From assembly GCA_044226525.1 (NCBI GenBank), contig JBGAGV010000014.1:136255-200254 (forward strand): 64,000 bases of DNA, in the 5' to 3' direction. The DNA comes from VFJQ01 sp044226525 (lineage in GTDB: Bacteria; Verrucomicrobiota; Verrucomicrobiia; Chthoniobacterales; Chthoniobacteraceae). This document shows positions 43,445-53,807 of the stretch, in pieces (positions within the stretch are counted from its first letter, which is position 1; each line of letters opens with the position of its first letter). Both the position numbers and the translations under genes were made by a program. Under the pieces are notes generated by a model that saw only the letters and a list, made by a program, of their open reading frames with translations, was not told the DNA's origin and did no database searches.

Positions 43445-43975
43445 ATGAGTAAAACACGACGAACCTTTCTGGCGAGCATCGGGTGCTTGTTAGTCGGAGT
43501 TTGCCTTTTCGTGGGTGCCTTGCGGATCGCGGGTGTGCAGTTCGTCCAGGAGCGCGCCGTGTCGCGACTGCGGGAGGCCATCCTCACTGTGGACCAAGTG
43601 GAAATCAGCCATCTCTCCGAGCCACAGGCTCATCCTTCCGCCCCTCGCTACCGCACGAAAGTGGCACCTGCGGAATACGCGATCACCGCGACACGACCGC
43701 TCAGTTCCGAGCAGACGAAGGAGTTCCTTGGGATTCTATCCAAACATTACTTTGACGCCCGAGGCGGCGCCATGTGTCACGACCCGGGCTATCTGCTTCG
43801 GTTCACCCGCAGTGGTCGCGAAGTCCTGCGCTGCTCGCTGTGCCTGCAGTGTATGAATATCGAGATTGAGCCGATCCCATTCATTCCGATCTGGGTGACC
43901 GTTCTGGACCGTGAAGACAAGGATCTGAGTCTGTCGAAGATCGTGTCGTTTCTCGCGAAGGTCGATCCGTCCTAA
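43445..43975 (+). CDS. Membrane-anchored protein of unknown function
   Basis: 176 aa from the ATG at 43445 (MSKTRRTFLASIGCLLVGVC), with one N-terminal membrane segment. The soluble part contains a cluster of cysteines (AMCHDPGYLLRF, then LRCSLCLQCMNIEI) that could bind metal or form disulfides. No family recognised. It follows the SUFU gene by 32 bp on the same strand. Confidence 0.75.
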   Translation: MSKTRRTFLASIGCLLVGVCLFVGALRIAGVQFVQERAVSRLREAILTVDQVEISHLSEPQAHPSAPRYRTKVAPAEYAITATRPLSSEQTKEFLGILSKHYFDARGGAMCHDPGYLLRFTRSGREVLRCSLCLQCMNIEIEPIPFIPIWVTVLDREDKDLSLSKIVSFLAKVDPS

Positions 43976-44004
43976 CGCGAATCGAGGTTGGCGTCGCTTC
44001 CGCC

Positions 44005-44946
44005 TCACCCCTTCGGCACGAACCAGATGTTGCGGAAGACGACGGGGTTGCCGTGGTTCTGGAGTTGGAGGGGGGCGGGTTCGGAGGCGTCTTTGTGGCC
44101 GGCGCCGGGGGGGGGCGCGGGGAGGGGCACGCGGTCTTGCACGACGATGCCATTGAGGCGGACGGTGATGACGGCAGGCGCGGTTTTGGTGCCATCGGGG
44201 GCGAACTGGGCGGCGGTGAAGTCGAGGTCGTAGGTCTGCCACGTGAGCGGGGGGAAGCAGGCGTTGAGCTTCGGCCGGGCGATGTGGTAGAGGCCGCCGG
44301 TTTCGTTGTCCTCGCCTTTGAGCCCGAAGGAATCGAGGACCTGACACTCGTAACGGTCCTGCACATAGACGCCGCTGTTGCCGCGGGCCTGGCCGCGGGC
44401 GGCGGGCATGAAGGGGGTGCGGAATTCGACGTGGTAGGTGCCGCTGCCGAGGTCGCGCACGGTTTTGACGCCGCATTGCAGCCAGCCTTCGGGGGTGAGC
44501 CGGCCGTTTTGCCAGGCGTCGGTGTTGGTGCCGTCGAAGAGGACGATGGCGCCGGCGGGTGGCTTCGCGCCGAGGGTGGGGGACTGGCGTTCGATGCGGC
44601 GGAGTTCGAAGGCTTTGCCGTCTTTGTTGGTGCCGTGGATGGCGCCATCGACGATCTCGCCCTGCCAGTCGTCGTTTTTGAAGACGACGCGGTCGCCTTC
44701 GCGCTGGGCATCGAGTTCGGCTTTCTTTTCCGCCTCGGCGCCGGTGCCGGGCAGCGCGGGCGTCCAGCCGACGACGTGGAATTTGCCGTCGCCCAGTGCG
44801 ATGACCTGCGCGGCGCAACCCTGCCCGGTGTATTCGCCCTGCACGGCGAAGTCGGGTCCGGCGCTGGCCGGATCGGTGAAGGCGGGGAATTTGTCGGCGG
44901 CGAGGAGCGGGGTGGCGAGGACGAGGAACGGGAGGACGGATTTCAT
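44005..44946 (-). CDS. DUF1080 (3-keto-disaccharide hydrolase-like) secreted protein
   Basis: 313 aa from the ATG at 44946 (signal peptide MKSVLPFLVLATPLLA). The C-terminal ~190 residues are a DUF1080 domain: GAIVLFDGTNTDAWQNG, YHVEFRTPFMPAARGQARGN, SGVYVQDRYECQVLDSFGLK, LTWQTYDLDF and PLQLQNHGNPVVFRNIWFVP. This is a concanavalin-like beta-sandwich; some members hydrolyse 3-keto-glycosides, most in Planctomycetes/Verrucomicrobia are uncharacterised. The N-terminal ~110 residues form a second, small domain. Confidence 0.93.
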   Translation of the reverse strand: MKSVLPFLVLATPLLAADKFPAFTDPASAGPDFAVQGEYTGQGCAAQVIALGDGKFHVVGWTPALPGTGAEAEKKAELDAQREGDRVVFKNDDWQGEIVDGAIHGTNKDGKAFELRRIERQSPTLGAKPPAGAIVLFDGTNTDAWQNGRLTPEGWLQCGVKTVRDLGSGTYHVEFRTPFMPAARGQARGNSGVYVQDRYECQVLDSFGLKGEDNETGGLYHIARPKLNACFPPLTWQTYDLDFTAAQFAPDGTKTAPAVITVRLNGIVVQDRVPLPAPPPGAGHKDASEPAPLQLQNHGNPVVFRNIWFVPKG

Positions 44947-44995
44947 GATGGGAACGTTCCGCATCAATCCATCAGCGCGGGTTTCATTGGAACAC

Positions 44996-45040
44996 GAAAA
45001 AACGTTGCGGGCCTGATCCAGAGGATCTGACCCGCAACGT
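44996..45040 (-). terminator. Rho-independent terminator of the 45069 gene
   Basis: On the minus strand ACGTTGCGGG and CCCGCAACGT form a 10-bp perfect stem (45002-45040) with an inner GATCC/GGATC stem, followed by a run of six T (44997-45002 on the plus strand as A). It lies 29 bp past the stop of the peptidoglycan-binding protein gene. Confidence 0.85.
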
Positions 45041-45068
45041 GTGCTTTCGATTTCGATGAAGCGCAGGC

Positions 45069-45980
45069 TTACAAGCCGAGGGAACTCAGCAGGGCGCTGT
45101 CGATGCGGCCGGTTTCATCGAGGCCGTGGTCTTCCTGGTAGTCCTCGATGGCATCGCGCGTCTGGCCACCGATCACACCATCGACCGGGCCAGCGTCGTA
45201 ACCTTCGCGATTGAGCGCGGCCTGAACGTTGGCGACGGTATCGCCGGAGTAGGTGCTCGGCGCATAGACGACGGTCGGGGAGGTGTAGTCGTAGGACGGC
45301 AGGAGGTCATTGTAGATGACCCAGGAGCCGCCATACCAGTGGTAAGGCCGGCTATTCCACCAGTGCACCCGGCCGCGATCCCAACCCCGATAGGCGGAGT
45401 AAGGCGGGCGGTTGTAGTAGGTGTTGTGATACTCGCGGTTGCTCTTGTTCACGGAGAAGCGGCGGGAATCGATGCGGTTGTTCACAACGGTAGAGCGGCG
45501 GGTGTCGTGGTGACGTCCGTCGCGCGCGTCGTGATGGCGACCCGCGATGGCGGCGGCGCGGCTGCGCTGGGCCGCTTGATTGCGCGCGGCCTGAGCTTGG
45601 GCGGCGCGTTGTTGCTGCACGACGGCGCTACGCTTGGAAGCGGCGTTGCGCTGAGCGGCGAGCTTCTGGGATTGTGACGCATGCTGACGCACTGCGGCGG
45701 AGCGGGCTGCGGAACGCGCGGCGGCAGCGTTGCGCTGGGCGGCTACGTTTCGCTGCTGCGCTGGGGCGCGGTGCATGGACACGTGATTGCGATTCGGCGC
45801 GTGTGAAACACGAGGCGCATGGGCGACTCGCGGGGCGTGTGAAACGCGCGGCGCCGCAGCGCGTGCATGCGCGGCTGGAGCCTTCCCGCGGGCGGGCGCC
45901 TTGTGTTTGGCGGCTTGGGCTGGCGTGGCGAGAGCGGCTGCCATCGCCACGGCCAGCGTGAGTGAGGTGATGTGATTCAT
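45069..45980 (-). CDS. Secreted peptidoglycan-binding-domain protein with Ala/Arg/His-rich region
   Basis: 303 aa: signal peptide (MNHITSLTLAVAMAAALATP), then ~140 residues rich in Ala, Arg, His, Gln with short repeats (RVSHAP, RVAHAP; QRNAA, QKLAAQRN), strongly basic. A Tyr/Trp-rich part follows (YNRPPYSAYRGWDRGRVHWW). The last ~60 residues are a PG_binding_1 domain (VANVQAALNREGYDAGPVDG, IGGQTRDAIEDYQEDHGL). Likely a periplasmic or outer-membrane-proximal wall protein. A good terminator follows. An AT-rich upstream stretch (46038-46080) probably holds its promoter. Confidence 0.88.
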   Translation of the reverse strand: MNHITSLTLAVAMAAALATPAQAAKHKAPARGKAPAAHARAAAPRVSHAPRVAHAPRVSHAPNRNHVSMHRAPAQQRNVAAQRNAAAARSAARSAAVRQHASQSQKLAAQRNAASKRSAVVQQQRAAQAQAARNQAAQRSRAAAIAGRHHDARDGRHHDTRRSTVVNNRIDSRRFSVNKSNREYHNTYYNRPPYSAYRGWDRGRVHWWNSRPYHWYGGSWVIYNDLLPSYDYTSPTVVYAPSTYSGDTVANVQAALNREGYDAGPVDGVIGGQTRDAIEDYQEDHGLDETGRIDSALLSSLGL

Positions 45981-46091
45981 GATAGTTTTCCTTCACTATC
46001 TGAATCGCGCGGTCGCCCCGGGATGGCCGCCCAACGCCAGAGCTATGACATTACTACTTTACCACGTTAACCATTTGGCAATGTGCGATCC

Positions 46092-47027
<936 letters not shown>

Positions 47028-47118
47028 GGCAGAGAAGGGACGAGTGGACGAGTGGACCGGTGGACGATGAACTAATGGGGGAACGCGCGCCATGTGGAAG
47101 TCCGGTGGTCTGATCGCG

Positions 47119-50100
47119 TCACTCGTTCGCCGTTGCGGTGAACGTTCCGGTGACGGGGAAATCGTCTTCGCATCCGTCGCTATAAAGCACGTGCACATTT
47201 CCCGTGATGCCGCCGCTGGCGGTAACGTTGCAACCGAATGGCGTGATCGGTGCGCTGCCGCCGCCGCCGCCGGTCACTTTCGCGCCGGCGGCGAACTTGA
47301 AGCCGCTGGCGCTGACCGTGACGGTGGTCTGTGTGATGGTGACTTTGCCGACCACGCCCGGCAGCGGCACCGACACTTTGCCGCCGCTGCGGGGCAGATC
47401 GAAAACGGCGGGGATCGGATAAGTCGTGCCGGCGACCTGGACGGTTGCATCGAGGGTCCAATGCCGGCGTGCGTCGAGGATGAAGCCGCTGCCATGCGCG
47501 TGGAGCGGGTCCACGGTGGCATTCATCGCGCCGAGAAGAGTGACGCCGAAACCTTCGGTCGTTTCGTCGTCCTTGCGATCGGCGAGCACAGGCACATTGA
47601 TCCAGCCGCCGAGGCTGCCAGCGCGGATCGTGAGAGTCGTGCCGCTGGGCGGAGCAAAGTCCTGGCCGCTGACGGCGGAACCGGAATCGACGGTAAAGAA
47701 GACCGAGATGTTCGTATCGAACGCGAAGCTTAAGGACACGAGGAACGAGGCATTGCGCCGGCCCGTCGCGGGCTCGATGACGGTGACTGAGGACTCGATG
47801 GCGACCACCGGGCGCGGGCGATGTTCATAAATGACCTGCCCCAGCTCGGGGATTTTCGAGATGGCGGAGGTTGGATCGTTCCAATCGAGGGCGTGCTGAA
47901 CGGACGAAGTGACGTCGAGTTCGTTCCAGGATTGGCTCACCCAGTTCCATAGCAGCGTGCCCTGGCGGTCGATCGCTCCGAGGAGATCGCCGAGGCGGGT
48001 GAGGCGTTCGTTGTCGGCGCGGATTCCAGCGACGAGCCCTTTGTGGACCGCCGCGACCGGCGCCTCGAGATCGCCAGCGGTGATGGGACGGTGAGATTCG
48101 TTCCGAACCACGGGCTCGGCCTCGGCGGCCGCGGTGTAGCCGAGGAGTGCCGGGCGCAACACCGTGGCGAGCCATGTGCTGGCGCTGAAGCCCTGCTCGA
48201 ATTCCGCGCGCGGCGGGCCGGGCCGGGCGAGATAATCTTCGGCCATTTCCGCCGCCTTGCCGATGCCGGTCTGTGCGATCTCTTGCATCCTCCGCGCGAG
48301 CGCAAACACGCCGGAGGATTTCGGTTCGAGCTTCGGATTGAGCTCGTCGGCAAAGTCATCCGTGCCAGTTGGCGGCGCGGCTGCAGCGGACGGATCTTGC
48401 GCGACCAGAGCTCTCCAGCGCACGAGTCCCGCCGTCGAGGGTTTGAATTTTCCTTCGAACACGGCGGCGACAAGCATCCGATCGAGCATGGCCAGACCGC
48501 TCGAATCCAGCGTGACCGTCTCGGCTCCCGCCGTGCCGAGTTCGATTTCGCTGTTCGTCCCGTCGAGCACCAGTTGCAGTTGATCCTCGAATTCCTGCAG
48601 CCGCGTCTGCATGCCCGCGAGGGTAAAGCGCAGTTCGCTCGTGTCGATGCCGCCCTCGGATTGGTTGTCGATGGCCTGCCAGTCCCGTTCCGCGAGCCCG
48701 CACACCTCGCGGGTCGCCTTGATAAACTCGAGCGCAAACACGCCGGGCGGCTGTCCGGTCGGAGGCGCGTCGGCGACACGCACGTTCGGCACCGGCCCGG
48801 CCACAACGTCGCCCTGCTCCGCCTGCACGAACAAGGTCGCTGGACCGATCTCGAGGGCATTCGGATCGATGAAGACCGGCACACGCACTCGTGCCGACCG
48901 CGCGGTTACGTCGCTTGCCATCACGCGCGTGTCGTTCAGTTCGTAATCGGTGAAGCGAACGTAAAGCGGCTGTGCCGGGTCGAATCGGCCGAGCACGGTG
49001 AGGCGCTGGCCGGGTTTCAGCTTCCGGGAGGAGAGGGCGAGCGCGTTCTCGCGCAGCGCGACCGTCGTCGAGTCGAGGATGTATCCAGCGGGTGACTTGA
49101 GCGTAACCTGGAGTGTCTCGCCGCCGTCAGCGATCTGATCCGGCTGCAAGGCGAGGCGGATGGTCTTTTTCCGCTGGCCCGGTCCAAAGACGAGTGTGCC
49201 CGCAGCCGCGACATAATCGCTGCCGCTTGCCGCCGAGCCGTCGCTCGTTTCGTAATTGACCGTGAGCGTGCCTTGGTAGGCGTTGATGCGCTGCACCGTG
49301 AGAACGGCGGTGCGCGCTTTTTCACTGACCACGTAAACTGGCGCGGAGAACTGTGCAGTGCCTTCCGCCGGGAGGCCGATGTAGCGGGCGAGCGTCATCG
49401 AAGTGCTGCCATCGTTGAGAATAGTCTGGCCGCACACCACGATCTTTCCGTCCGGCTGCAAAGCCATGGCAGTCGGTTCGTCCCTGTTCCACGATGGGCC
49501 AGAGAAGTCGGTGTGCACGAAGCCGGTGTCGTGGAAGCTCAGGTCGAGGCTGCCAACGCTGTCGCAACGCGCGACAATGAAGTCGGAGTTGTCGTGAGAT
49601 TCCCAATACGTGCCTGCCAGAACGATCCTGCCATCGTGCTGGACAGCGACGGCGCGGCCTGCACCGACCACTGGCAGCGTGACCATACCGGTGCCATTGA
49701 AGTTCAAGTCGGGGCTTCCGTTGCCGAAATAGCGGGTGACGGCGATGTAGCCGGCGTCTCCCGTCAGCACGACTTTTCCATCGCTTTGCAGGGCCATGCC
49801 ATAGACCCAGCTTTCGCCAAACACGGTCGTAACGATGCCGGAGTGGCCGAAGGTCGTGTCGAGGGTGCCGTCCGCGTGGTAGCGGGCAATCGACGAGCCG
49901 CCGACCACGATCTTTCCATCGGGCTGAACAGCGACGCCGCAGGGGTCTGCACTCCGAGAACCCAAACTGGTGGTGACGACTCCAGTGCCGCCGAAAGTGG
50001 TGTCGAGTGTGCCGTTGGGATGGTAACGCAGCACGGCGATTTCCGTGCGACCACCTCCCGACGGTTCGACGCTACCGGCGAGCACGATCTTGCCGTCGCT

Positions 50101-50646
50101 TTGCAGCGCCAGATGAGTTCCGAATGGCCAGCCCACCGATATCGGCGTGTTCACTTGGCCCGTGCCGGCGAAGGTGGTGTCGAGGCTTCCGTTCGCGCGG
50201 TAACGGACGAGCACAAATGCCGGGTCGTCGCCGCTTTGACTGTAGCTGGAACCGCCCACGACGATTCGGCCATCGGATTGGATGACGACTGCGGACGCCC
50301 AGTCGTTATACTTGAGATCGGTCGTGACGATGCCGGTGCCATTCAAGCGCGTATCCGGCGTCCCGTTTGGATTGAACCGCGCGACGACGAAGTCGCTATT
50401 CGAGGGAGGTGAGATGTCGCCAAAGATCGAGTTGCCTGCGATGACGATCTTTCCATCCCGCTGCACCGCTATCGCGGTGGCGATGGCTCCGGCGGCACCC
50501 GGTGTCCTGAACACGAGCTTGCCCGTGCCGTTGAAAGTCAGATCGAGATCACCCGGCTCGGCGCCAACTGGGAGAGCGAGCGCAAACACCAGGCTCGCTC
50601 CAAGACCCAGCCAATGGTGAAAGAGTGTTTTCATAAGAGCACCCAT
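47119..50646 (-). CDS. Secreted delta-60 repeat / Calx-beta protein
   Basis: 1175 aa, starting at the ATG at 50646 because GGAGG lies 7 nt before it; further ATGs are at 50673 and 50634. Signal peptide (HHWLGLGASLVFALALPVGA). Residues ~35-430 are delta-60 repeats (GDLDLTFNGTGKLVF, VQRDGKIVIAG, RYHPNGTLDTTFGGTGVVTT and others). A Calx-beta domain follows (~432-530: VNYETSDGSAASGSDYVAAA), then a ~400-residue unassigned region and a second Calx-beta-like domain (~950-1060: VFFTVDSGSAVSGQDFAPPS). The C-terminal ~100 residues are beta-rich. Likely a surface adhesin or binding protein. Confidence 0.9.
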   Translation of the reverse strand: MGALMKTLFHHWLGLGASLVFALALPVGAEPGDLDLTFNGTGKLVFRTPGAAGAIATAIAVQRDGKIVIAGNSIFGDISPPSNSDFVVARFNPNGTPDTRLNGTGIVTTDLKYNDWASAVVIQSDGRIVVGGSSYSQSGDDPAFVLVRYRANGSLDTTFAGTGQVNTPISVGWPFGTHLALQSDGKIVLAGSVEPSGGGRTEIAVLRYHPNGTLDTTFGGTGVVTTSLGSRSADPCGVAVQPDGKIVVGGSSIARYHADGTLDTTFGHSGIVTTVFGESWVYGMALQSDGKVVLTGDAGYIAVTRYFGNGSPDLNFNGTGMVTLPVVGAGRAVAVQHDGRIVLAGTYWESHDNSDFIVARCDSVGSLDLSFHDTGFVHTDFSGPSWNRDEPTAMALQPDGKIVVCGQTILNDGSTSMTLARYIGLPAEGTAQFSAPVYVVSEKARTAVLTVQRINAYQGTLTVNYETSDGSAASGSDYVAAAGTLVFGPGQRKKTIRLALQPDQIADGGETLQVTLKSPAGYILDSTTVALRENALALSSRKLKPGQRLTVLGRFDPAQPLYVRFTDYELNDTRVMASDVTARSARVRVPVFIDPNALEIGPATLFVQAEQGDVVAGPVPNVRVADAPPTGQPPGVFALEFIKATREVCGLAERDWQAIDNQSEGGIDTSELRFTLAGMQTRLQEFEDQLQLVLDGTNSEIELGTAGAETVTLDSSGLAMLDRMLVAAVFEGKFKPSTAGLVRWRALVAQDPSAAAAPPTGTDDFADELNPKLEPKSSGVFALARRMQEIAQTGIGKAAEMAEDYLARPGPPRAEFEQGFSASTWLATVLRPALLGYTAAAEAEPVVRNESHRPITAGDLEAPVAAVHKGLVAGIRADNERLTRLGDLLGAIDRQGTLLWNWVSQSWNELDVTSSVQHALDWNDPTSAISKIPELGQVIYEHRPRPVVAIESSVTVIEPATGRRNASFLVSLSFAFDTNISVFFTVDSGSAVSGQDFAPPSGTTLTIRAGSLGGWINVPVLADRKDDETTEGFGVTLLGAMNATVDPLHAHGSGFILDARRHWTLDATVQVAGTTYPIPAVFDLPRSGGKVSVPLPGVVGKVTITQTTVTVSASGFKFAAGAKVTGGGGGSAPITPFGCNVTASGGITGNVHVLYSDGCEDDFPVTGTFTATANE

Positions 50647-50749
50647 CTCTAGGCCTCCTTTCTGGCCTAGCATCCGCCCGCAGAGCGGCGGGGGCTTCCC
50701 ATAAATTGGTCAGAACAGCGCGTCCCTTGTCACGTGCCAACGTCCGGTG

Positions 50750-52105
50750 CTATCGCGCGAGGTAACGCTGCGCGAGAATGCGGCGGCTGATCTTCCCGCG
50801 CTCGTTCACCGGCAGCTCGGCGACGATCCAAATGTCTTTCGGCATCTGCCACGGCACGAGCCGGGCGGCGGCATGACGCAACAGCGCCGCCGCATCGATC
50901 TCACCCGCGACACAAGCGACGGGTTCCTCCCCGCGTAGCTTCGACGCGACGCCAAACACCGCGACCTGCCGCACGCCGGGAAACGCCGCGAGCACCCGCT
51001 CGATTTCGCCGGGGTTCAGTTTCCGCCCGCCGACGTTGATGAAATCGCTCACGCGTCCCGCCAGCACGAGGCCTTCGTTTTGCCACTCGATGAGGTCGCC
51101 CGGGCGGAACGAGCCGCCGCCGAGCGTCTCGGGATCTTCTTCCGGGAAATAACCTTCGCCGACCGCCGCGCTGCGGACTGCGATGCGCCCATCTTCCTCC
51201 GGTGTAATTGTCACCCCTTCCATCGGCTGGCCGACAAAACCTTCCGAGGGCAATTCGCCCTGGCGTGCATAAGCGATCCCGCCGCATTCGCTGGAGCCGT
51301 AAAACGTGTGGAGGCGAAGCCCGAACCGCGCGTGAAACTTCTCCCACACCGCCCGCGTGAGCGGCGCGCCGGCGGAAATCGCCAGACGCAAAGCGGGCAA
51401 GGCAGGGCTGTCGATTTGCGCGAGGTGCTGAAACAGGACCGGCGTGCCGGGAAAGACGGTCGCCTTCGTTTTCACCAAGCCGTCGAGAATGGCGCGGGGA
51501 AACCGATCTTCGCTAGCCACGAGCGACACGCCGCGCAGGAGCAGGGGCGTAATCAAATTGCTGAACCCGTAGCTATGCGCGAAGGGGATCACGCCGTAGT
51601 TCACATCGCTCCCCACGATGCCCATCGTCGCGCAGATGTGGTCGCGATCGGCGGCAAGCTGCGCGGCCGTGAAGCGGATCGCGCGCGGCGCACCGGTCGT
51701 GCCGCTGGTGAGCTTGAGCAGTGCGGTGGCAGGCGGTTGAGGGTTGAAGGTTGAAGGTTGAGGGACGAGCCGCAGCGAGCGCTCGAGGAGGGCGTGCGCG
51801 AAGGGCGGGGGAGCGCTGTCTTCGCCGAGCGGCAGCGTGCTGTGCCCGGCGCGCAGCAGGGCCAGAAACACGGCGGGCCAGCTCGGCGAATTGCCGATTT
51901 GCACCGCGACGACCGAGCGGGGCGGAAGCGGGGCGAGCGCCTTTTCCAGCTCCCGCGCCTCGGTTTCCACGTCCGCAAAAGTCCGCACGATCGACCCGTC
52001 CGCCGCGTAAATGGCTGCTTCCGACTCACGCGCGGCCAGCACGTTCCGCCAAGGCTGGAGCAGGGCGGCGTGGAGGTCTTCAGAGCATGTCGCAGACGAA
52101 AACAT
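50750..52105 (-). CDS. AMP-forming acyl-CoA synthetase/ligase family enzyme
   Basis: 451 aa from the ATG at 52105, preceded by a GGAAA-type ribosome site; the longer frame would run under rpmE. ANL-superfamily motifs: LTSGTTGAPRAIRFT (P-loop-like A3), YGVIPFAHSYGFSNL, YGSSECGG (A5), RPGDLIEWQNEG and GRVSDFINVGGRKLNPGEIE (A7-A8), and NERGKISRRIL with the C-terminal catalytic Lys. It activates a carboxylate as an adenylate, then usually forms a CoA thioester. It is shorter than typical acyl-CoA synthetases (~520), similar to benzoate- or long-chain-type ligases linked to lipid synthesis; substrate unknown. Confidence 0.92.
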   Translation of the reverse strand: MFSSATCSEDLHAALLQPWRNVLAARESEAAIYAADGSIVRTFADVETEARELEKALAPLPPRSVVAVQIGNSPSWPAVFLALLRAGHSTLPLGEDSAPPPFAHALLERSLRLVPQPSTFNPQPPATALLKLTSGTTGAPRAIRFTAAQLAADRDHICATMGIVGSDVNYGVIPFAHSYGFSNLITPLLLRGVSLVASEDRFPRAILDGLVKTKATVFPGTPVLFQHLAQIDSPALPALRLAISAGAPLTRAVWEKFHARFGLRLHTFYGSSECGGIAYARQGELPSEGFVGQPMEGVTITPEEDGRIAVRSAAVGEGYFPEEDPETLGGGSFRPGDLIEWQNEGLVLAGRVSDFINVGGRKLNPGEIERVLAAFPGVRQVAVFGVASKLRGEEPVACVAGEIDAAALLRHAAARLVPWQMPKDIWIVAELPVNERGKISRRILAQRYLAR

Positions 52106-52162
52106 CTTTTCCGTTGCACGATTAACGATGCTCGCTAACGTCCGCACTCCTTTTTCCAAGTC

Positions 52163-52396
52163 ATGAAAGACGGCATCCATCCTGATTACGAACAGACCGA
52201 CATCCGCTGCGCTTGCGGCAAGGTCTATCACACCCGTTCCACCCGGCGCAATCTGAGCATCGGCATTTGCGCCGCGTGCCACCCGTTCTTCACGGGCGAA
52301 CAGAAGTTCGTCGATACCGCGGGCCGAATCGAGAAGTTCTCGAAGCGCTACGCCAACGCTCCTCGCCGTCCCGCGAAGAAGCCGGCGGCGGTTTAG
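52163..52396 (+). CDS. rpmE: 50S ribosomal protein L31
   Basis: 77 aa. MKDGIHPDYEQTDIRCACGK and YHTRSTRRNLSIGICAACHP are typical L31; Cys16, Cys18, Cys36 and Cys39 indicate the zinc-binding (C+) form. The C-terminus is extended with a Lys/Ala/Pro tail (NAPRRPAKKPAAV). The order rpmE-prfA is conserved in many bacteria. A strong terminator directly follows, so rpmE can be transcribed separately from prfA. Confidence 0.98.
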   Translation: MKDGIHPDYEQTDIRCACGKVYHTRSTRRNLSIGICAACHPFFTGEQKFVDTAGRIEKFSKRYANAPRRPAKKPAAV

Positions 52397-52418
52397 CTTT
52401 TCATCCACCGATTTTCAG

Positions 52419-52457
52419 AACGGTGAAGGTGCCTGCGCGCCTTCACCGTTTTGTTTT
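52419..52457 (+). terminator. Rho-independent terminator after rpmE
   Basis: AACGGTGAAGG (52419-52429) and CCTTCACCGTT (52440-52450) form an 11-bp perfect stem with a 10-nt loop, followed by ttgtttt. It is 22 bp past the rpmE stop and 120 bp before prfA. Confidence 0.92.
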
Positions 52458-52576
52458 CATCGGGGGCATCGCAGATCGCGCCGATTCGCGCAGATTGAAT
52501 CGGCGCTGGCGTTTGCCCTTTCGTTTCCGCCTCCGCGAAAATCTGCCCAACTTGCGGATCACTCACCCTTCGCTCC

Positions 52577-53656
52577 ATGGACTTCGGCCCGCTCATCGAA
52601 CGTAAACGCATCCGCTTTGAAGAACTCGAAGCGCTGATCGCCTCCGGGGCTGCCTACGCGGACCCGCGCAAGGCGAAGGACATCATGCGCGAGCATACCC
52701 GGCTGAAGGAATTGCTCGCCGCCTGGGCGTCCTTGGGGAAGACCCGCACGGAATTCGCCGACAACAGCGATCTCGCCAAAGGCAACGACGAGCTGGCCGA
52801 GATGGCGCAGGCGGAATTGCCCGAGCTGGAAAAACGCATCGCTCAGCTCGAGCGTGACGTGCAGATGGCTCTGCTCCCGCCCGACCCGAACGAAGACCGC
52901 GATGCCATTGTGGAAATTCGTGCCGGCACCGGCGGCGACGAAGCCGGCCTCTTCGCGGCCGATCTTTACCGGATGTATTGCCGCTACGCCGAGACGGCGG
53001 GCTTGCGGATCGAAAACCTCGAATCGAGCCCGGGCGAACTCGGCGGATTCAAGGAAGTCATTTTCAAAGTCAGCGGTGAAGGCGTCTTCCGCAAGTTGCG
53101 CTACGAGAGCGGTGTGCATCGCGTCCAGCGCGTGCCGGCCACCGAGGCGCAGGGGCGCATTCACACCAGCGCCGCCACCGTCGCCGTGCTGCCCGAGGCC
53201 GAGGAAGTCGATCTCGAGCTGAAGCCCGAGGAACTCCGCATCGAAGTCTGCCGCGCCGGAGGTCCCGGTGGCCAGGGCGTGAACACCACCGACTCTGCCG
53301 TGCAGGTGCTGCACATTCCCACTGGCACCATCGTGCGCTGCCAGGACGGCCGTTCGCAGCAGAAGAACAAGGAAAAAGCCCTCACCGTTCTGCGCTCGCG
53401 TCTGCTGGAAAAAAAGCAGCGCGAAGAAGCCGAGAAATACTCTGCGCAACGCAAGAGCCAGGTCGGTTCCGGCGATCGCTCGGAAAAAATCCGCACCTAC
53501 AACTTCCCGCAAAACCGTGTCACCGATCACCGCATCGAGATGACCCTCTACAGCCTCGACCGCTTCATGAACGGCGACGTGACTGAGATGATCGAAGCGC
53601 TCCAGAAGTCCGACATGGAAGACCGCCTCGCCGCCGCGCAGGCAGCCGCGGCTTAA
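52577..53656 (+). CDS. prfA: Peptide chain release factor 1
   Basis: 359 aa, full length. PAT at residues 187-189 (HRVQRVPATEAQGRIHTSAA) is the RF1 stop-codon-recognition tripeptide region, and GGQ at 231-233 (GGPGGQGVNTTDSAVQ) is the peptidyl-tRNA hydrolysis motif. The residue after Gln is Gly rather than the more usual His. It recognises UAA/UAG. The usual downstream prmC (GGQ methylase) is not present here; instead a conflict-type island begins 150 bp later. Confidence 0.98.
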   Translation: MDFGPLIERKRIRFEELEALIASGAAYADPRKAKDIMREHTRLKELLAAWASLGKTRTEFADNSDLAKGNDELAEMAQAELPELEKRIAQLERDVQMALLPPDPNEDRDAIVEIRAGTGGDEAGLFAADLYRMYCRYAETAGLRIENLESSPGELGGFKEVIFKVSGEGVFRKLRYESGVHRVQRVPATEAQGRIHTSAATVAVLPEAEEVDLELKPEELRIEVCRAGGPGGQGVNTTDSAVQVLHIPTGTIVRCQDGRSQQKNKEKALTVLRSRLLEKKQREEAEKYSAQRKSQVGSGDRSEKIRTYNFPQNRVTDHRIEMTLYSLDRFMNGDVTEMIEALQKSDMEDRLAAAQAAAA

Positions 53657-53807
53657 GGTCAGGGAAGCGAGTTCCTTGCGGCGGGTCTGATCTAAATTCC
53701 CAGCGTGAAGGCGCCAGAGTGACCCGGCGAATCGGCGGGCGGCCGGTGGCCGAGAGAAGAAGATCGACACCGCCTTGAATTGCTCCAAGAGTGGGTTTTC
53801 CAAAACC
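53657..53807. promoter_or_regulatory. Gap between prfA and the TPR-S gene
   Basis: 151 bp containing no gene and no clear prfA terminator. It must hold the promoter of the TPR-S gene if that is independently transcribed; no confident boxes were seen. A GC-rich stretch, gcgaatcggcgggcggccgg, lies at 53726-53745. Confidence 0.3.

Noticed and set aside
50750..52408. A 552-aa form of the AMP-forming ligase
   Set aside because: The extra N-terminus would lie antisense to rpmE. The ATG at 52105 has a ribosome site and matches the start of the ANL fold.
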